Part shown: piece by piece, positions 46,901 to 55,378 of the stretch
How positions within the stretch are numbered: position 1 is the first letter of the stretch
How the letters are laid out: every line of letters begins with the position of its first letter
Assembly (NCBI RefSeq): GCF_007754155.1
Contig: NZ_CP037423.1
Span: 9,482,938 to 9,546,937 of the forward strand
Origin: Stieleria neptunia
GTDB taxonomy: Bacteria > Planctomycetota > Planctomycetia > Pirellulales > Pirellulaceae
Length of the DNA stretch: 64,000 bases
Direction of reading: 5' to 3'
Translations under genes and position numbers: made by a program
Notes under the pieces: generated by a model
The model's input: the letters and a program-made list of their open reading frames with translations, nothing else
What the model was told of the DNA's origin: nothing
Database searches by the model: none

Positions 46901-47374
46901 GGAGGCCGCGGCGAGCTCGGCGTTCAGCGTTGCCAAATTCTGTGTCGCATCGGCGAGCGTCAGATCGGCAGCGAGTTTCGGTTCTTGGCCCGCCAACGCA
47001 TCCAGTTTTGCCCGCAGCTCGGCCTGACGCGCCGCCACGCTGCCGATCATCTGCGAATACTGTTTGGCCAATTCCTGCTGCGACTGCCCTTGTTGCAACG
47101 TTTTTTTCGCTTGTTGCAACATCGCCACCAGCCGAGCCTTGGTCGCCTCGTCCAGGTCCGTCTTCAATTCCAGTGCCGCCAAATCGGCATCAATCGAATC
47201 CGCGGTGGGGCCGTTGGACGCGACAACCGGTGTCGCAGGGGGCGCAGGGGGCGCAGGGGGCGCATCCTGACCCGTGCAAGCCACTGAAGCGACCAGCACC
47301 CACAGCAGGGTCAAACATTGCAAGCAATGCGGACGACGGATCGGTCGGGCGAGCGGCATTTGGGCGGGTGTCAT
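43931..47374 (-). CDS. Large MscS-type mechanosensitive channel (MscK/MscM-like), paralog 1
   Basis: A 1147-residue channel protein. A signal peptide (CLTLLWVLVASVACTGQ) and a short Pro-Ala-rich spacer encoded by 9-bp repeats (APPAPPAPPA) precede a long periplasmic coiled-coil region (about 55-500). Roughly ten transmembrane helices and the MscS core follow: TM3 pore LAAASVGLGFGLQEIVANF, then ERPVRVGDVVTIDG, TVTNWDRKELVIPN, and the beta/alpha-beta vestibule to the end (IPFPQRDLHLDV). It should open on membrane tension to release ions and osmolytes, with the coiled coil acting as a periplasmic gate. A paralog is encoded divergently 461 bases away. Confidence 0.92.
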   Translation of the reverse strand: MTPAQMPLARPIRRPHCLQCLTLLWVLVASVACTGQDAPPAPPAPPATPVVASNGPTADSIDADLAALELKTDLDEATKARLVAMLQQAKKTLQQGQSQQELAKQYSQMIGSVAARQAELRAKLDALAGQEPKLAADLTLADATQNLATLNAELAAASKQVTDLTAESARRRTRLTEIPGLLTAAENERAEVVKQQSQAAPVNESAIESQTRKTLLATRAEELSTRIESLQNEQSAYTATVDLLPLERKLAEANVAQLRRQTDLLQAAVLEMQKDQVRATAANLEQTVNAVPVNLRGLAKKNVELAELQKKLIEQAAETQQNLLGVKAAIEDVKADQQSSKERIDAVGLTDALGVILRQQRDEAKALKNKFRPRDDLNAKVEEYQISTFRLEDELSDINQGLAQREVPQLDSDATEFAWKDLSQDEAEWVLYRKRQELIEETLQSQNAVLQSMLNSDTQRRELVLLIDQFIDAIDVHLFWTKDAPTISLGELAVAPELVQWVSSPTSWSKAVEQMVLTVTLKPLRSLGLIVVAFAVLFGRAWARKRIKHEGEEATKINVGFDSTLRALAATFVVAMVWPVCLGTFAYLILKTTPADPFVHGFGDALAMVALYVASRELLGKVCRDQGVAECHFGWTDGLRRHLRRHLRWYTWVGGLIVFPMGLFFEHPDTDVRIFAIRVLSTALFLVTAVFHHVMLRQRSPLYVQLILDHPSSLLYRMRKVLWGLAVLLPVLCALMALAGYLETTFRLGHSLQMTFLLLVATVLMHGLLTRWLMLRRRDLARRKAMELRQRRLKEMEGTEGQAIASQAGIVLEEENAADLDKLDEQGRQTAVVFASLLVLVGIGWIWSDLVPALTYFDDVSLWNVGTGENIETVSLLDVMYSLLGLTLMIYATGVVPRVFELMVRGRTSLDGGARYAIATLMRYVIVVVGSFIILSLLSVPYNQLGWLLAAASVGLGFGLQEIVANFVSGIILLLERPVRVGDVVTIDGTTGIVSRIQMRATTVTNWDRKELVIPNKDLITQKLLNWSLTNVINRLTIEIGVEYGSDPDQVRELLYKVVRSHPLVLTDPAPLINFDTFGDSSLNFAVRFFLEKLDNRIEVTHQINTAIAEALEQAGITIPFPQRDLHLDVNGDGTSLPLSIRRDEDR

Positions 47375-47489
47375 GGCGGGATCTTGGAGTCAAAACAGCA
47401 TTCTTTGTCCGGTTCGTGCGACCGGTCGGAGCATCATAGCGGGACCGTCCAGGATTCGAAGTGCGTCATTGACGCGGGCAGGTCGATGG

Positions 47490-47625
47490 GGTCGGAGATT
47501 GCCTTGTTCCCGGGCTCCCGCCTGGGAACACACTGTCATGGAGGCTCCCGCCTCCTAGCTGCCACCAACGCGTGGCAGGAGCCACCGCGGCCTGGCGTTC
47601 CCAGGCGGAGCCTTGGAACGAGGTT
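47490..47625. repeat. Repeat family G, hairpin-rich (gggctcccgcctgggaac)
   Basis: Segments ttcccgggctcccgcctggg, ggaggctcccgcctcc, gccaccaacgcgtggcagga and ggcgttcccaggcgg form several overlapping hairpins. It occupies the middle of the 47375-47835 gap between the divergent MscS genes, together with repeat C copy 2 (47627-47676); no gene is seen there. Confidence 0.65.
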
Positions 47626-47626
47626 C

Positions 47627-47676
47627 AGAAGTCACCCTCCCGTGTGCGGGAGGGTCGAGCGCAGCGAGGGGAGGGT
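47627..47676. repeat. Dispersed repeat family C, copy 2
   Basis: agaagtcaccctcccg, a hairpin (ccctcccgtgtgcgggaggg) and tcgagcgcagcgaggggagg correspond to the reverse complement of 965-1010. Confidence 0.7.
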
Positions 47677-47835
47677 TTCCGCGGCCCCGCAGCCACCGAT
47701 GCCAACAACAACGCCAAAGCCCTGTCGGATCGCTGAAACGACTTGCCGCGATCTGCCCTTCTGTCGTAGTGTCGACGCTGCGGTACTGGCGGACCGCCGC
47801 ACGTTCCCCATCACGATTCAGGCAGGAGGCCTGCT

Positions 47836-50800
47836 TTGTTGTCTCATTCGATCAAGTGCCGGATCTTCTTCGCGTTGACGCTCAGCTGTGGATTGGCCAC
47901 ATCGGTCGGTGTGTCGGCGGTCGACGAGCCCCTCCCGGCGGGTCCAGCGCAGGCCGAACCAAGCCTGCAGTCTCCCACGCTGACGGTGGAACAGATCAAC
48001 CAGCGGCTGCAAACGGTTGACCAGGACGCATCACTCCCGCCCGAGGTCCGGAACTCCGTCTCGGAATCCTATCGAGCCGCGTTGGCGGACTTGAAAACGG
48101 CCCAAGACTTGACCCGTCGACGAGAAGAGTTCGCCGCGGAAGCGGAAGCGGCCGGTGCCAAAGCCGAACGGATTCGCGGAAAACTGGAGGAACTCAAAAC
48201 CAAACAACCGGTGATCGATTCCGAATTGAAATTGGTCGAATTGGAACAGCAACTGGCACAGCTCGAGCTGCAACTGGCGACGCAGAAACAAAACCGACTG
48301 ACGGCCGAATCGGAATCGCAGACCCGTTCGCAACGTCGCAAAGAGATTCGATCACATTTGGTCCTGTTGCAGCAGAAACTCGAGGAGACGCGACGCAGCC
48401 GCGTGCCCGACGCCGCCGCCGAGCCCACGCCATTGACCACGGCCCGGCAAGCCCGCGCCGAAACCAGCCAGCATGTTCTGGAGATCGAGATCCCGACGCT
48501 CGAGGCGGAACTGGCCAAGTATGACGCCGAAGAAGCGCTCGGCATCGTCCAGCTGCGATCGGATTTGGCAGCCAAGCAGGTGATGTTTACCGAAAAGAGC
48601 CTGGAGGCGTTGGGGGTTCGCATCAAGGCGGCGAGAGAACTGGCCGCGGCCGAATCGGTCCGCAAAGCAAAGCTTGAAGCGATCGAAGCGGCGCCCTCGC
48701 TGCGGGCGTTCGCCCAACAGAATCAGGAGTTGGCCGAAAGTGCCAAGCGGGTCGCCGATTCGCTGGCGACGGCCGAACAAGACTTGAAAGCCGCCACCGA
48801 CGTCCACGAACGACTGGCCAAGCAATTCAAAACGACGAAAACCAAAGTGGAGTTGGTGGGTTTGACCAGCTCGGTGGGCGCCTTGCTGCGCAAACAACGC
48901 TCCACCTTGCCCGACGTTCGACAGCGAAAGATCGAGGTCGCCAACCGCCAGACGTTGATCAATGACGCCCAGTACGAACTGTTTGAATTCGATGATGAAC
49001 GTCAAGCGATCGCGGACACCGAATCCTGCATCGCCGAGATGATCCAGCCCCCGACCAGCGGCCGCGAAACCACAGGCCGCGATACCGCCGTGCTCAAGTC
49101 GGCTGCCCAAGAATTGCTGGCCCGAAAACAGGAATACCTGGACGCGTTGATTCGAACCAGCAACCAGTACTTCGATGCGTTGGTGGAACTCGATTTCGAA
49201 GACCGCCAGATCATCACGTTGACCGCCGAGTACGAAAACTACATTGACGAGCGTGTCCTGTGGATCCGCAGCGCACGATTCCTGTCCGATGATTTCGCGA
49301 TCGAATCGACCGACAAACGGCTGCTGGACGCGAAAGCCTGGCTGGGTCTGGGAACTCATCTGGCCAAGGATGCACGTGACAGGTTTCCGCTGTACCTGTT
49401 GGCCGCCGCGGTGATCGGAGTGTTGATGTTGCGGCGCAAACGGATGCGTGGGCGGATCAAGGATGCGGGCGAGATTGCGTTCAAAGCGAACTGCCGATCG
49501 ATGGTCCCGACGGTGCTGACGTTGGCCTTGACGATCGTCATTTCCGCGACCGGGCCACTGTTGTGCCTGTTTCTGGGCTGGCGATTGAGTGTCTCCCACG
49601 CCGACGACCTGTTCATCAAGGGCGTCTCGCGCGGGCTGATCGGCGTCGCCGCGATCTGGTTGGCGTTGGAGAGTCTGCGTCAGGTCTGTCGGCCGTTGGG
49701 GTTGGCGGAAAACCACTTTCGCTGGAGCCGCAGTGTGACGACCACGGTGCGTCGTGAACTCCGTCAACTGATGGGTTTCGCGTTGCCGATCATGTTCGTC
49801 ACCGGCATGTTGTCGGTGACCGATTCGTCGCACGGTCGCAATTCGGTCGAGCGGGTGGCCTACATCGCCGGCATGCTCGTCTTGGCGGTGTTTCTGTATC
49901 GGATCCTCAGCCCCGGCGGGGTGCTGCGCGATTACTTGGCGACCCACAAATCCGAATGGGCCAGCCGGCTCCGTCACGTCTGGGGAATTTCGGCGGCGAG
50001 CGTGCCGTTGACACTGGGGCTGTTGGCGACGTTCGGTTATTACTACACAGCCGAGGTGCTGTTTTGGCGTGTGTTTGCGACCGCGCTGTTCGGTTCCGCT
50101 TTGTTCGTGTTGCGTTCGATGTTCCTGAGGATGTTGATGCTGCGTCGACGTTCGCTGAGCATCGCCCAATCGCGTCAGCGTGCCGCGGCGGCCGCTTCGT
50201 CGGGCAGCGATGACGAGGGGCGTCAATCGGTCGCCGGCATCGTGACCTCGACACCGGAAAGCGACATTTCGACACACAGTCTGCAATCCCAACGCCTGGT
50301 CAACAGCGCGTTGATCGCCGCATCGGTGATCGGGCTATGGTGCATCTGGGTGCAAGTCTTGCCCGCGCTGGGGATGTTGGACAAATACGAACTGTGGGGC
50401 GGATCGAAGACACCCACCGTCGCCGCGGCGGCAGCCCCGGCGGTCGGATTGGTCCCGGGGCAAGAAGCCTTGGATCGCTCCGCGGCGACCGGCGACGCGA
50501 CCGACGAGTCCACCGATGTCGTCACGGCGTCGGACTTGGCGCTGGCCATCCTGCTCGCTTTCGTCACGTTTGTGTTGGCCAGAAACGGACCGGGCTTGTT
50601 GGAAATCTCGGTGCTGCAGCAGTTGCCGGTCGATCAATCGGTCCGGTATGCGATCACCACCCTGGTCAGCTATGCGATCGTGCTGGCCGGGACGATCGCG
50701 ACCTGTTCGACGATCGGGCTGCAGTGGTCCCAAATCCAATGGCTGGCGACGGCGTTGACCTTCGGTTTGGCGTTCGGTTTGCAAGAGATGTTTGCGAACT

Positions 50801-51363
50801 TCGTGGCCGGTCTGATCATCTTGCTGGAGCGTCCGATCCGCGTCGGCGACGTGGTGACGGTCGATGATGTCACCGGAGTCGTCTCCAGGATCCGCATCCG
50901 AGCGACCTCGATCACCAACTGGGACCGCAAGGAATACGTCGTTCCCAATAAGGAATTCATCACCGGCCGGTTGCTCAACTGGACGCTCTCGGACAAGGTC
51001 AATCGGATCGTGATCGAGGTCGGACTGGCGTATGGATCCGACACCGAACGGGCCCGCGAGATCCTGCTCAAAGCGGCCAACGACCACCCGCTGATTCTGG
51101 ACGACCCGCCGTCGCTGGCCACCTTTGAAGGGTTCGGCGACAACGCACTGAACCTCTCGTTGCGGACCTATCTTCCGACCCTGGACAATCGGCTGGAAGT
51201 GATTCATCAGCTGCATACCGAGATCGATCAAGCGTTTCGCCGGGCCGGAATCGAGGTCGCGTTCCCGCAACGGGATCTGCACATTCGCACGATGCCGGCC
51301 GCGGTGGCGTTGGGGCTGGAGGGGGATCGGCAGCAGACCAAGTCGATCAGCGAAGCGGCGTAG
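47836..51363 (+). CDS. Large MscS-type mechanosensitive channel, paralog 2
   Basis: A 1175-residue paralog of the divergent channel at 43931-47374 with the same layout. The TTG start at 47836 is supported by an AGGAGG ribosome site 6 bases upstream and a signal peptide directly after it (FFALTLSCGLATSVGVSA). A periplasmic coiled coil (about 45-480) is followed by transmembrane helices and the MscS core: LTFGLAFGLQEMFANFVAGL, ERPIRVGDVVTVDD, SITNWDRKEYVVPN, and VAFPQRDLHIR near the end. An Ala/Gly/Thr-rich insertion near residue 860 (AAAAAPAVGLVPGQ) interrupts the helix bundle relative to paralog 1. A tension-gated role is expected. Confidence 0.92.
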   Translation: MLSHSIKCRIFFALTLSCGLATSVGVSAVDEPLPAGPAQAEPSLQSPTLTVEQINQRLQTVDQDASLPPEVRNSVSESYRAALADLKTAQDLTRRREEFAAEAEAAGAKAERIRGKLEELKTKQPVIDSELKLVELEQQLAQLELQLATQKQNRLTAESESQTRSQRRKEIRSHLVLLQQKLEETRRSRVPDAAAEPTPLTTARQARAETSQHVLEIEIPTLEAELAKYDAEEALGIVQLRSDLAAKQVMFTEKSLEALGVRIKAARELAAAESVRKAKLEAIEAAPSLRAFAQQNQELAESAKRVADSLATAEQDLKAATDVHERLAKQFKTTKTKVELVGLTSSVGALLRKQRSTLPDVRQRKIEVANRQTLINDAQYELFEFDDERQAIADTESCIAEMIQPPTSGRETTGRDTAVLKSAAQELLARKQEYLDALIRTSNQYFDALVELDFEDRQIITLTAEYENYIDERVLWIRSARFLSDDFAIESTDKRLLDAKAWLGLGTHLAKDARDRFPLYLLAAAVIGVLMLRRKRMRGRIKDAGEIAFKANCRSMVPTVLTLALTIVISATGPLLCLFLGWRLSVSHADDLFIKGVSRGLIGVAAIWLALESLRQVCRPLGLAENHFRWSRSVTTTVRRELRQLMGFALPIMFVTGMLSVTDSSHGRNSVERVAYIAGMLVLAVFLYRILSPGGVLRDYLATHKSEWASRLRHVWGISAASVPLTLGLLATFGYYYTAEVLFWRVFATALFGSALFVLRSMFLRMLMLRRRSLSIAQSRQRAAAAASSGSDDEGRQSVAGIVTSTPESDISTHSLQSQRLVNSALIAASVIGLWCIWVQVLPALGMLDKYELWGGSKTPTVAAAAAPAVGLVPGQEALDRSAATGDATDESTDVVTASDLALAILLAFVTFVLARNGPGLLEISVLQQLPVDQSVRYAITTLVSYAIVLAGTIATCSTIGLQWSQIQWLATALTFGLAFGLQEMFANFVAGLIILLERPIRVGDVVTVDDVTGVVSRIRIRATSITNWDRKEYVVPNKEFITGRLLNWTLSDKVNRIVIEVGLAYGSDTERAREILLKAANDHPLILDDPPSLATFEGFGDNALNLSLRTYLPTLDNRLEVIHQLHTEIDQAFRRAGIEVAFPQRDLHIRTMPAAVALGLEGDRQQTKSISEAA

Positions 51364-51380
51364 GGGGTTCGGAAGAGTGA

Positions 51381-51405
51381 GTGGCGTAAGCTTCCAGCTT
51401 GCGGT
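51381..51405. repeat. Short repeat family D, copy 3
   Basis: gtggcgtaagcttccagctt followed by gcggt, 17 bases after the stop of the MscS paralog 2 gene. Confidence 0.75.
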
Positions 51406-51410
51406 GTATG

Positions 51411-51508
51411 ACTGCAGCTTTTCGCAACCCATTTAGATTCTCTCTCCCTCTGGGAGAGACGGCGTTTGCGCAGCAAGCAAACGCCAGAGAGGGCCCACGC
51501 TGCAAAAG
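51411..51508. repeat. Dispersed repeat family B, copy 2
   Basis: A near copy of 724-820 in the same orientation (acccattta, ctctgggagagacggcg, caagcaaacgccagagaggg). The rest of the 51364-51817 gap contains further GC-rich, low-information sequence and probably the promoter of the following three-gene unit. Confidence 0.8.
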
Positions 51509-51817
51509 TCGCCGCCGCCCCAGAAACCGAAAGCCTTGACAGGCTGTTGACGGCTTCCGCTACGATCAAATCCGTCGCGATTTACAATCGACGGTCCTCG
51601 GGTTGTGCTGTCGCTTCGTTTCGACTCCGGCGTGTTCACTGCGCTCGACCGCCGGCTACGTGACTACGTCCCTTTCGGGATCCACAAGCCCGCGCGGTGG
51701 TGTTAGACGGCTTAGGTAGCGGTTATAGTGAAGTTCGCTGCGAGGTGTTTTCCGAGCCAACGCCCTCACCACGTCGTGGCCGATCCGCCCCAAGCTGCTG
51801 ACCACAAGTCTGTTCTC

Positions 51818-53050
51818 ATGGTGATCGTCGCAACGGCAATCAGTGACAAGGGATTGAAACGCGACGGAAACGAAGATCAGTATCTGATCGACGAGAGCCT
51901 GGGGTTGTACGTCGTTTGCGACGGCATGGGCGGCCATGCGGCCGGCGAAGTGGCAGCCGAGCGGGCGATCGAGTTCGCGTCGGAGCACCTATCCAAGAAC
52001 CGCGACCTGATCCACTCGGCCGGCGAGTCGCCCGACGGGGTGTTTCGGGTGCTGAAGGTCGTCGAAGAAGCCGTCCAGCAGGCGAGCCAGGGGCTGAATC
52101 TGCTGGCCAGAACCACGCCGGACTATGCCGGGATGGGGACCACGTTGACGTTATTGGTCGTCGTGGAGGACAAAGGGGTGATGGCCCACGTCGGTGATTC
52201 GCGTTTGTATTTACTGCGCCAAACCGAAGTCCATCAGCTCAGCAGCGATCACACGTTGGCCAACGAGCTCTTTCTATCCGGGGACCTGACCCGAGAAGAA
52301 GCCAGCAACAGCCGCTACCGACACGTCCTGACGCGCAGCATCGGCCCGCACGAGTACGTCGACGTCGACACCTTGCTGTTCGATTTGATTCCCGGCGACC
52401 GACTGCTGCTGTGCTCCGACGGACTGAGCAACTATTTCGAAAGCACGTCGTGCGTCGCCGGTTTCCTGTCTGAACCGGACCTGATCGAACAACCCGACAG
52501 GCTGGTGGAGTTCGCCAAGGAATCCGGCGGTGCCGACAACATCACCGCGATCGTGGTCGAAGTGCAGGGTGAGGTGACCGATCAACCGGCCGCGGACGTC
52601 CAAAAGAAAATCGAATGCCTGCAGGGTGTGTTCCTGTGCGAAAAGCTGTCGGTTCGTCGTCTGATGCACTTGGTTTCGATCACCACGATTATCCAATGTG
52701 CCGCCGGCAAAGAGCTGATTTCTATCGATGACGGACTGCCCGGTCTGTCTGTCGTCCTGGACGGTCGGTTTCGCGTGATCGACGACGATGTGATCGAGGG
52801 AGAACTCGGTCCGGGGGACTGTTTTGGTGAAGCGTCCTTGCTGACCGAGGTTCAATCATCGGCATCGCTTGTCGCCATCGAACCGTCCCGCGTGCTCGTG
52901 ATCAGCCGCAAGGAATTCGGCAAACTGACGCGGCGGCTGCCACGATTGGGCAACGTGATGCTCCGCAATCTGGGAAAGCGGCTCGCCAAACAAATCATCA
53001 AGCAACAAACCCGAACGCTGAACCTGGATGACACGGGGCCACTGGAATGA
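51818..53050 (+). CDS. PP2C-family protein phosphatase fused to a cyclic-nucleotide-binding-like domain
   Basis: A 410-residue protein. The ATG at 51818 starts VIVATAISDKGLKRDGNEDQ, the usual PP2C N-terminus; the longer frame from 51728 lacks similarity. The phosphatase domain (about 1-250) has metal motifs YVVCDGMGGHAAGE, MAHVGDSRLYLL, LLLCSDGLSNYF and GGADNITAIVVEV, typical of bacterial Stp/PrpC enzymes that reverse Ser/Thr kinase action. The C-terminal domain (about 275-395) has the cNMP-binding-domain fold (LSVVLDGRFRV, LGPGDCFGEASLL), but its phosphate cassette lacks the conserved arginine. It overlaps the next gene by 4 bases (ATGA), so the phosphatase is coupled to two receptor-channel genes. 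Confidence 0.9.
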   Translation: MVIVATAISDKGLKRDGNEDQYLIDESLGLYVVCDGMGGHAAGEVAAERAIEFASEHLSKNRDLIHSAGESPDGVFRVLKVVEEAVQQASQGLNLLARTTPDYAGMGTTLTLLVVVEDKGVMAHVGDSRLYLLRQTEVHQLSSDHTLANELFLSGDLTREEASNSRYRHVLTRSIGPHEYVDVDTLLFDLIPGDRLLLCSDGLSNYFESTSCVAGFLSEPDLIEQPDRLVEFAKESGGADNITAIVVEVQGEVTDQPAADVQKKIECLQGVFLCEKLSVRRLMHLVSITTIIQCAAGKELISIDDGLPGLSVVLDGRFRVIDDDVIEGELGPGDCFGEASLLTEVQSSASLVAIEPSRVLVISRKEFGKLTRRLPRLGNVMLRNLGKRLAKQIIKQQTRTLNLDDTGPLE

Positions 53051-54165
53051 ATCACATCGGCCGCGTCTGCATGATCCAACTGTTGGTCCTGGGCACACTG
53101 TGCTGCCTCGGCGACATCGCAACCGCGCAACCGGCAGCCGCGCAACCTGCAGCCGAAGCACAGGGATCAGGGCCGTCGATCGTGGTCGGGACCAAGCACA
53201 GCCCACCGTTTGCGATCAAGAACGACGACGGGACCTGGAGCGGCATCAGCATCGAACTGTGGAAGAACCTGTGCACCGAATTGGATCTGGAATATGAATT
53301 CCGGGAGATGACGCTCGAGCAAATCTTGCAGGGGCTGGAGCGTGGTGACATCGATGCCGGCGTGGCGGCGATCAGCGTCACGGCGGAACGCCACCAACAG
53401 ATGGAGTTCTGCCACCCACACTATTCCACCGGCCTGGGGATCGCCGTCGCCCGACACCATCGGTCCAGTGTCTGGGCATCGATTCGACAGATCTTCAGCT
53501 TTCGAATGGTGTTGTTTGTCGTCTGCATGGCGTGCGTGGTCGCGTTGTGCGGCTGGTTGTTCTGGTTGTTTGAACGCAAACGCAACGAAACGGTGTTCGG
53601 CAGCGGACGGCGCCAGGGGGTCTCGATGGGCGTCTGGTGGTCGATCGTGGTGCTGTTGGGGCACAAGGGGGTCGTACCGGTCAGCATTTGGGGCAGGGTC
53701 TTGGCGACGATTTCGATGTTGGCCAGCATTGCCGTGATCAGCCTGATCACGGGCGTCGTTGCGTCGGCGTTGACGGTCCGGGAATTGGACATCGGGATCG
53801 CCCAACCGAGTGATCTGCGTCATGTCCAGGTCGCGACGGTGGCATCGAGCACCAGCACCGAGTATCTGCGAAATCGACGGATTGCGTTTCGCGCCTACCC
53901 GACACCCGAGGACGCGGTCCGTGCGGTCGAAACCGGCAAAGCGGACGCGGCGGTGTACGACCGGGCGCTGCTGAGGCATCTGGCGATGCAAAAATTTCAT
54001 GATCAGATCGACGTCTTACCCGTCTCGTTCAACCTGCAGGAGTACGCGATCGCGTTGAAACGGGGCAGCGACTTGAGACGACCGCTGAACGAGGGATTGC
54101 TGCGTTATCGAGCGACCGATGCCTGGAGCGATCTCTTGTACCGCTATTTGGGAGACGTGCAGTGA
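53047..54165 (+). CDS. Glutamate-receptor-like channel protein with atypical pore loop
   Basis: A 372-residue protein with the layout of prokaryotic ionotropic glutamate receptors (GluR0-like): signal peptide (LLVLGTLCCLGDIATAQ); lobe S1 of a periplasmic solute-binding domain (SIVVGTKHSPPFAIKNDDG, AAISVTAERHQQMEF); M1 (MVLFVVCMACVVALCGWLF); a pore loop (VVLLGHKGVVPVS, L203-P211); M2 (VLATISMLASIAVISLITGV); and lobe S2 (VATVASSTSTEYLRNRRIAF). The K+ filter TVGYGD of its paralog is absent and two residues are missing, so it may be non-selective or serve as a regulatory subunit. It is translationally coupled to the phosphatase before it and the paralog after it. Confidence 0.85.
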   Translation: MNHIGRVCMIQLLVLGTLCCLGDIATAQPAAAQPAAEAQGSGPSIVVGTKHSPPFAIKNDDGTWSGISIELWKNLCTELDLEYEFREMTLEQILQGLERGDIDAGVAAISVTAERHQQMEFCHPHYSTGLGIAVARHHRSSVWASIRQIFSFRMVLFVVCMACVVALCGWLFWLFERKRNETVFGSGRRQGVSMGVWWSIVVLLGHKGVVPVSIWGRVLATISMLASIAVISLITGVVASALTVRELDIGIAQPSDLRHVQVATVASSTSTEYLRNRRIAFRAYPTPEDAVRAVETGKADAAVYDRALLRHLAMQKFHDQIDVLPVSFNLQEYAIALKRGSDLRRPLNEGLLRYRATDAWSDLLYRYLGDVQ

Positions 54166-55295
54166 TCCACCGACGCGCCGTTCCCTTGATCGTGCTGTTG
54201 ATCTGCTTGCCCCTGGGCGGTGGCCACTGCTGGGCTCAACCCGATGATCCGCCGGAGAGCTTGGAGGTTCCCGATGAAATCGTCGTCGCGACGCGGGACG
54301 TTCCGCCGTTCGCGATGCAAAACGGGGACGGCGATTGGGAGGGCATCAGCATCGACCTGATGCGTCAGATCAAATCGGATTTGGAAGAGGCGTCGAAGCA
54401 TAAGATTCAGCTTCGCTTTGAATCCTATCCGCTCGACGAGATGCTCGATGCGGTCGCGGCCGGACGGGTGGACGTTGCCGTCGCCGCGATCACCGTCAAC
54501 GCAGAACGTGAACGGCGGATGGATTTCACGCATGCGTTCTTCCAATCCGGGCTCGGCATCGCCGTCGGCAGCTCGCAGCGGCGCGCGGCATGGCAAGGGA
54601 TCATCGAGGCGGTCCTCTCACCGACGTTTTTGCGAATCCTGGCGGGTTTGATGTTCGCGATGTTGATCAGCGCGATCGCGGTGTACTTTTTCGAACGAAA
54701 GCATCACGACGGCGATTTTGAATACGGCATCGTGCGGGGAATCGGAGCGGGATTGTGGTGGGCGGCGGTGACACTGACCACCGTCGGTTATGGCGACAAG
54801 GTTCCCAAGACGTTGCCGGGCCGGATGATCGGATTGATTTGGATGTTTTCGGGGCTGTTCATCATCGCCAGTTTCACCGCGGCGGTGACGTCGGCATTGA
54901 CCGTCAACCAACTTCGTTCGCGGGTCGCCGGACCGGGGGACCTGTCGCGGGTCAAGGTCGCGACGGTGGCCGGTTCGACATCGGCCGGCTATTTGCGCTC
55001 GCGTCACATCCGCTTTCGGTCCCACGAGAGCGTTGAACTGGCGTTGCAATCTCTCGCAGAAGGACGCTGCGATGCGGTCGTCTATGACGCCCCGATTCTT
55101 CGGCACCTGGTGTTCCAAGCCGAAGCCGGCGACCAGTTCGTTCTGCCGGTCACCTTCGAACGCCAAAGCTATGCGTTTGCCCTTCCCAGCGGCAGTCCAT
55201 TGCGTGAACCGATCAATCAAAGTCTACTTCACTGGACCTCCTCATCCAGCTGGGAAGACACATTGCAAAGCTATCTCGGGGACGATGTGGAATGA
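54162..55295 (+). CDS. Glutamate-receptor-like ligand-gated K+ channel (GluR0 type)
   Basis: A 377-residue protein: signal peptide (VPLIVLLICLPLGGGHCWA), S1 lobe (IVVATRDVPPFAMQNGDG; VAAITVNAERERRMDFTHAF with the ligand-carboxylate Arg region), M1 (ILAGLMFAMLISAIAVYFF), a pore loop with a complete potassium filter TTVGYGDKVP (T206-P215), M2 (MIGLIWMFSGLFIIASFTAA) and S2 lobe (VATVAGSTSAGYLRSRHI). It should conduct K+ on binding an amino acid or similar ligand in the periplasm. The GTG start at 54162 overlaps the upstream stop by 4 bases. Paralog of the preceding gene; the two may assemble as heterotetramers. Confidence 0.9.
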   Translation: MIHRRAVPLIVLLICLPLGGGHCWAQPDDPPESLEVPDEIVVATRDVPPFAMQNGDGDWEGISIDLMRQIKSDLEEASKHKIQLRFESYPLDEMLDAVAAGRVDVAVAAITVNAERERRMDFTHAFFQSGLGIAVGSSQRRAAWQGIIEAVLSPTFLRILAGLMFAMLISAIAVYFFERKHHDGDFEYGIVRGIGAGLWWAAVTLTTVGYGDKVPKTLPGRMIGLIWMFSGLFIIASFTAAVTSALTVNQLRSRVAGPGDLSRVKVATVAGSTSAGYLRSRHIRFRSHESVELALQSLAEGRCDAVVYDAPILRHLVFQAEAGDQFVLPVTFERQSYAFALPSGSPLREPINQSLLHWTSSSSWEDTLQSYLGDDVE

Positions 55296-55378
55296 GATGA
55301 CGACGGTTTGATCGCGGGCACCTCGAGAGTTTTTAACGACCACGTTTGCGGTCGGCATCCAACGCCAGGAATGGGTCA

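Noticed and set aside
48352..50292. 646-codon minus-strand frame opposite the second MscS gene
   Set aside because: An Arg/Gln/His-rich antisense shadow typical of high-GC coding sequence.
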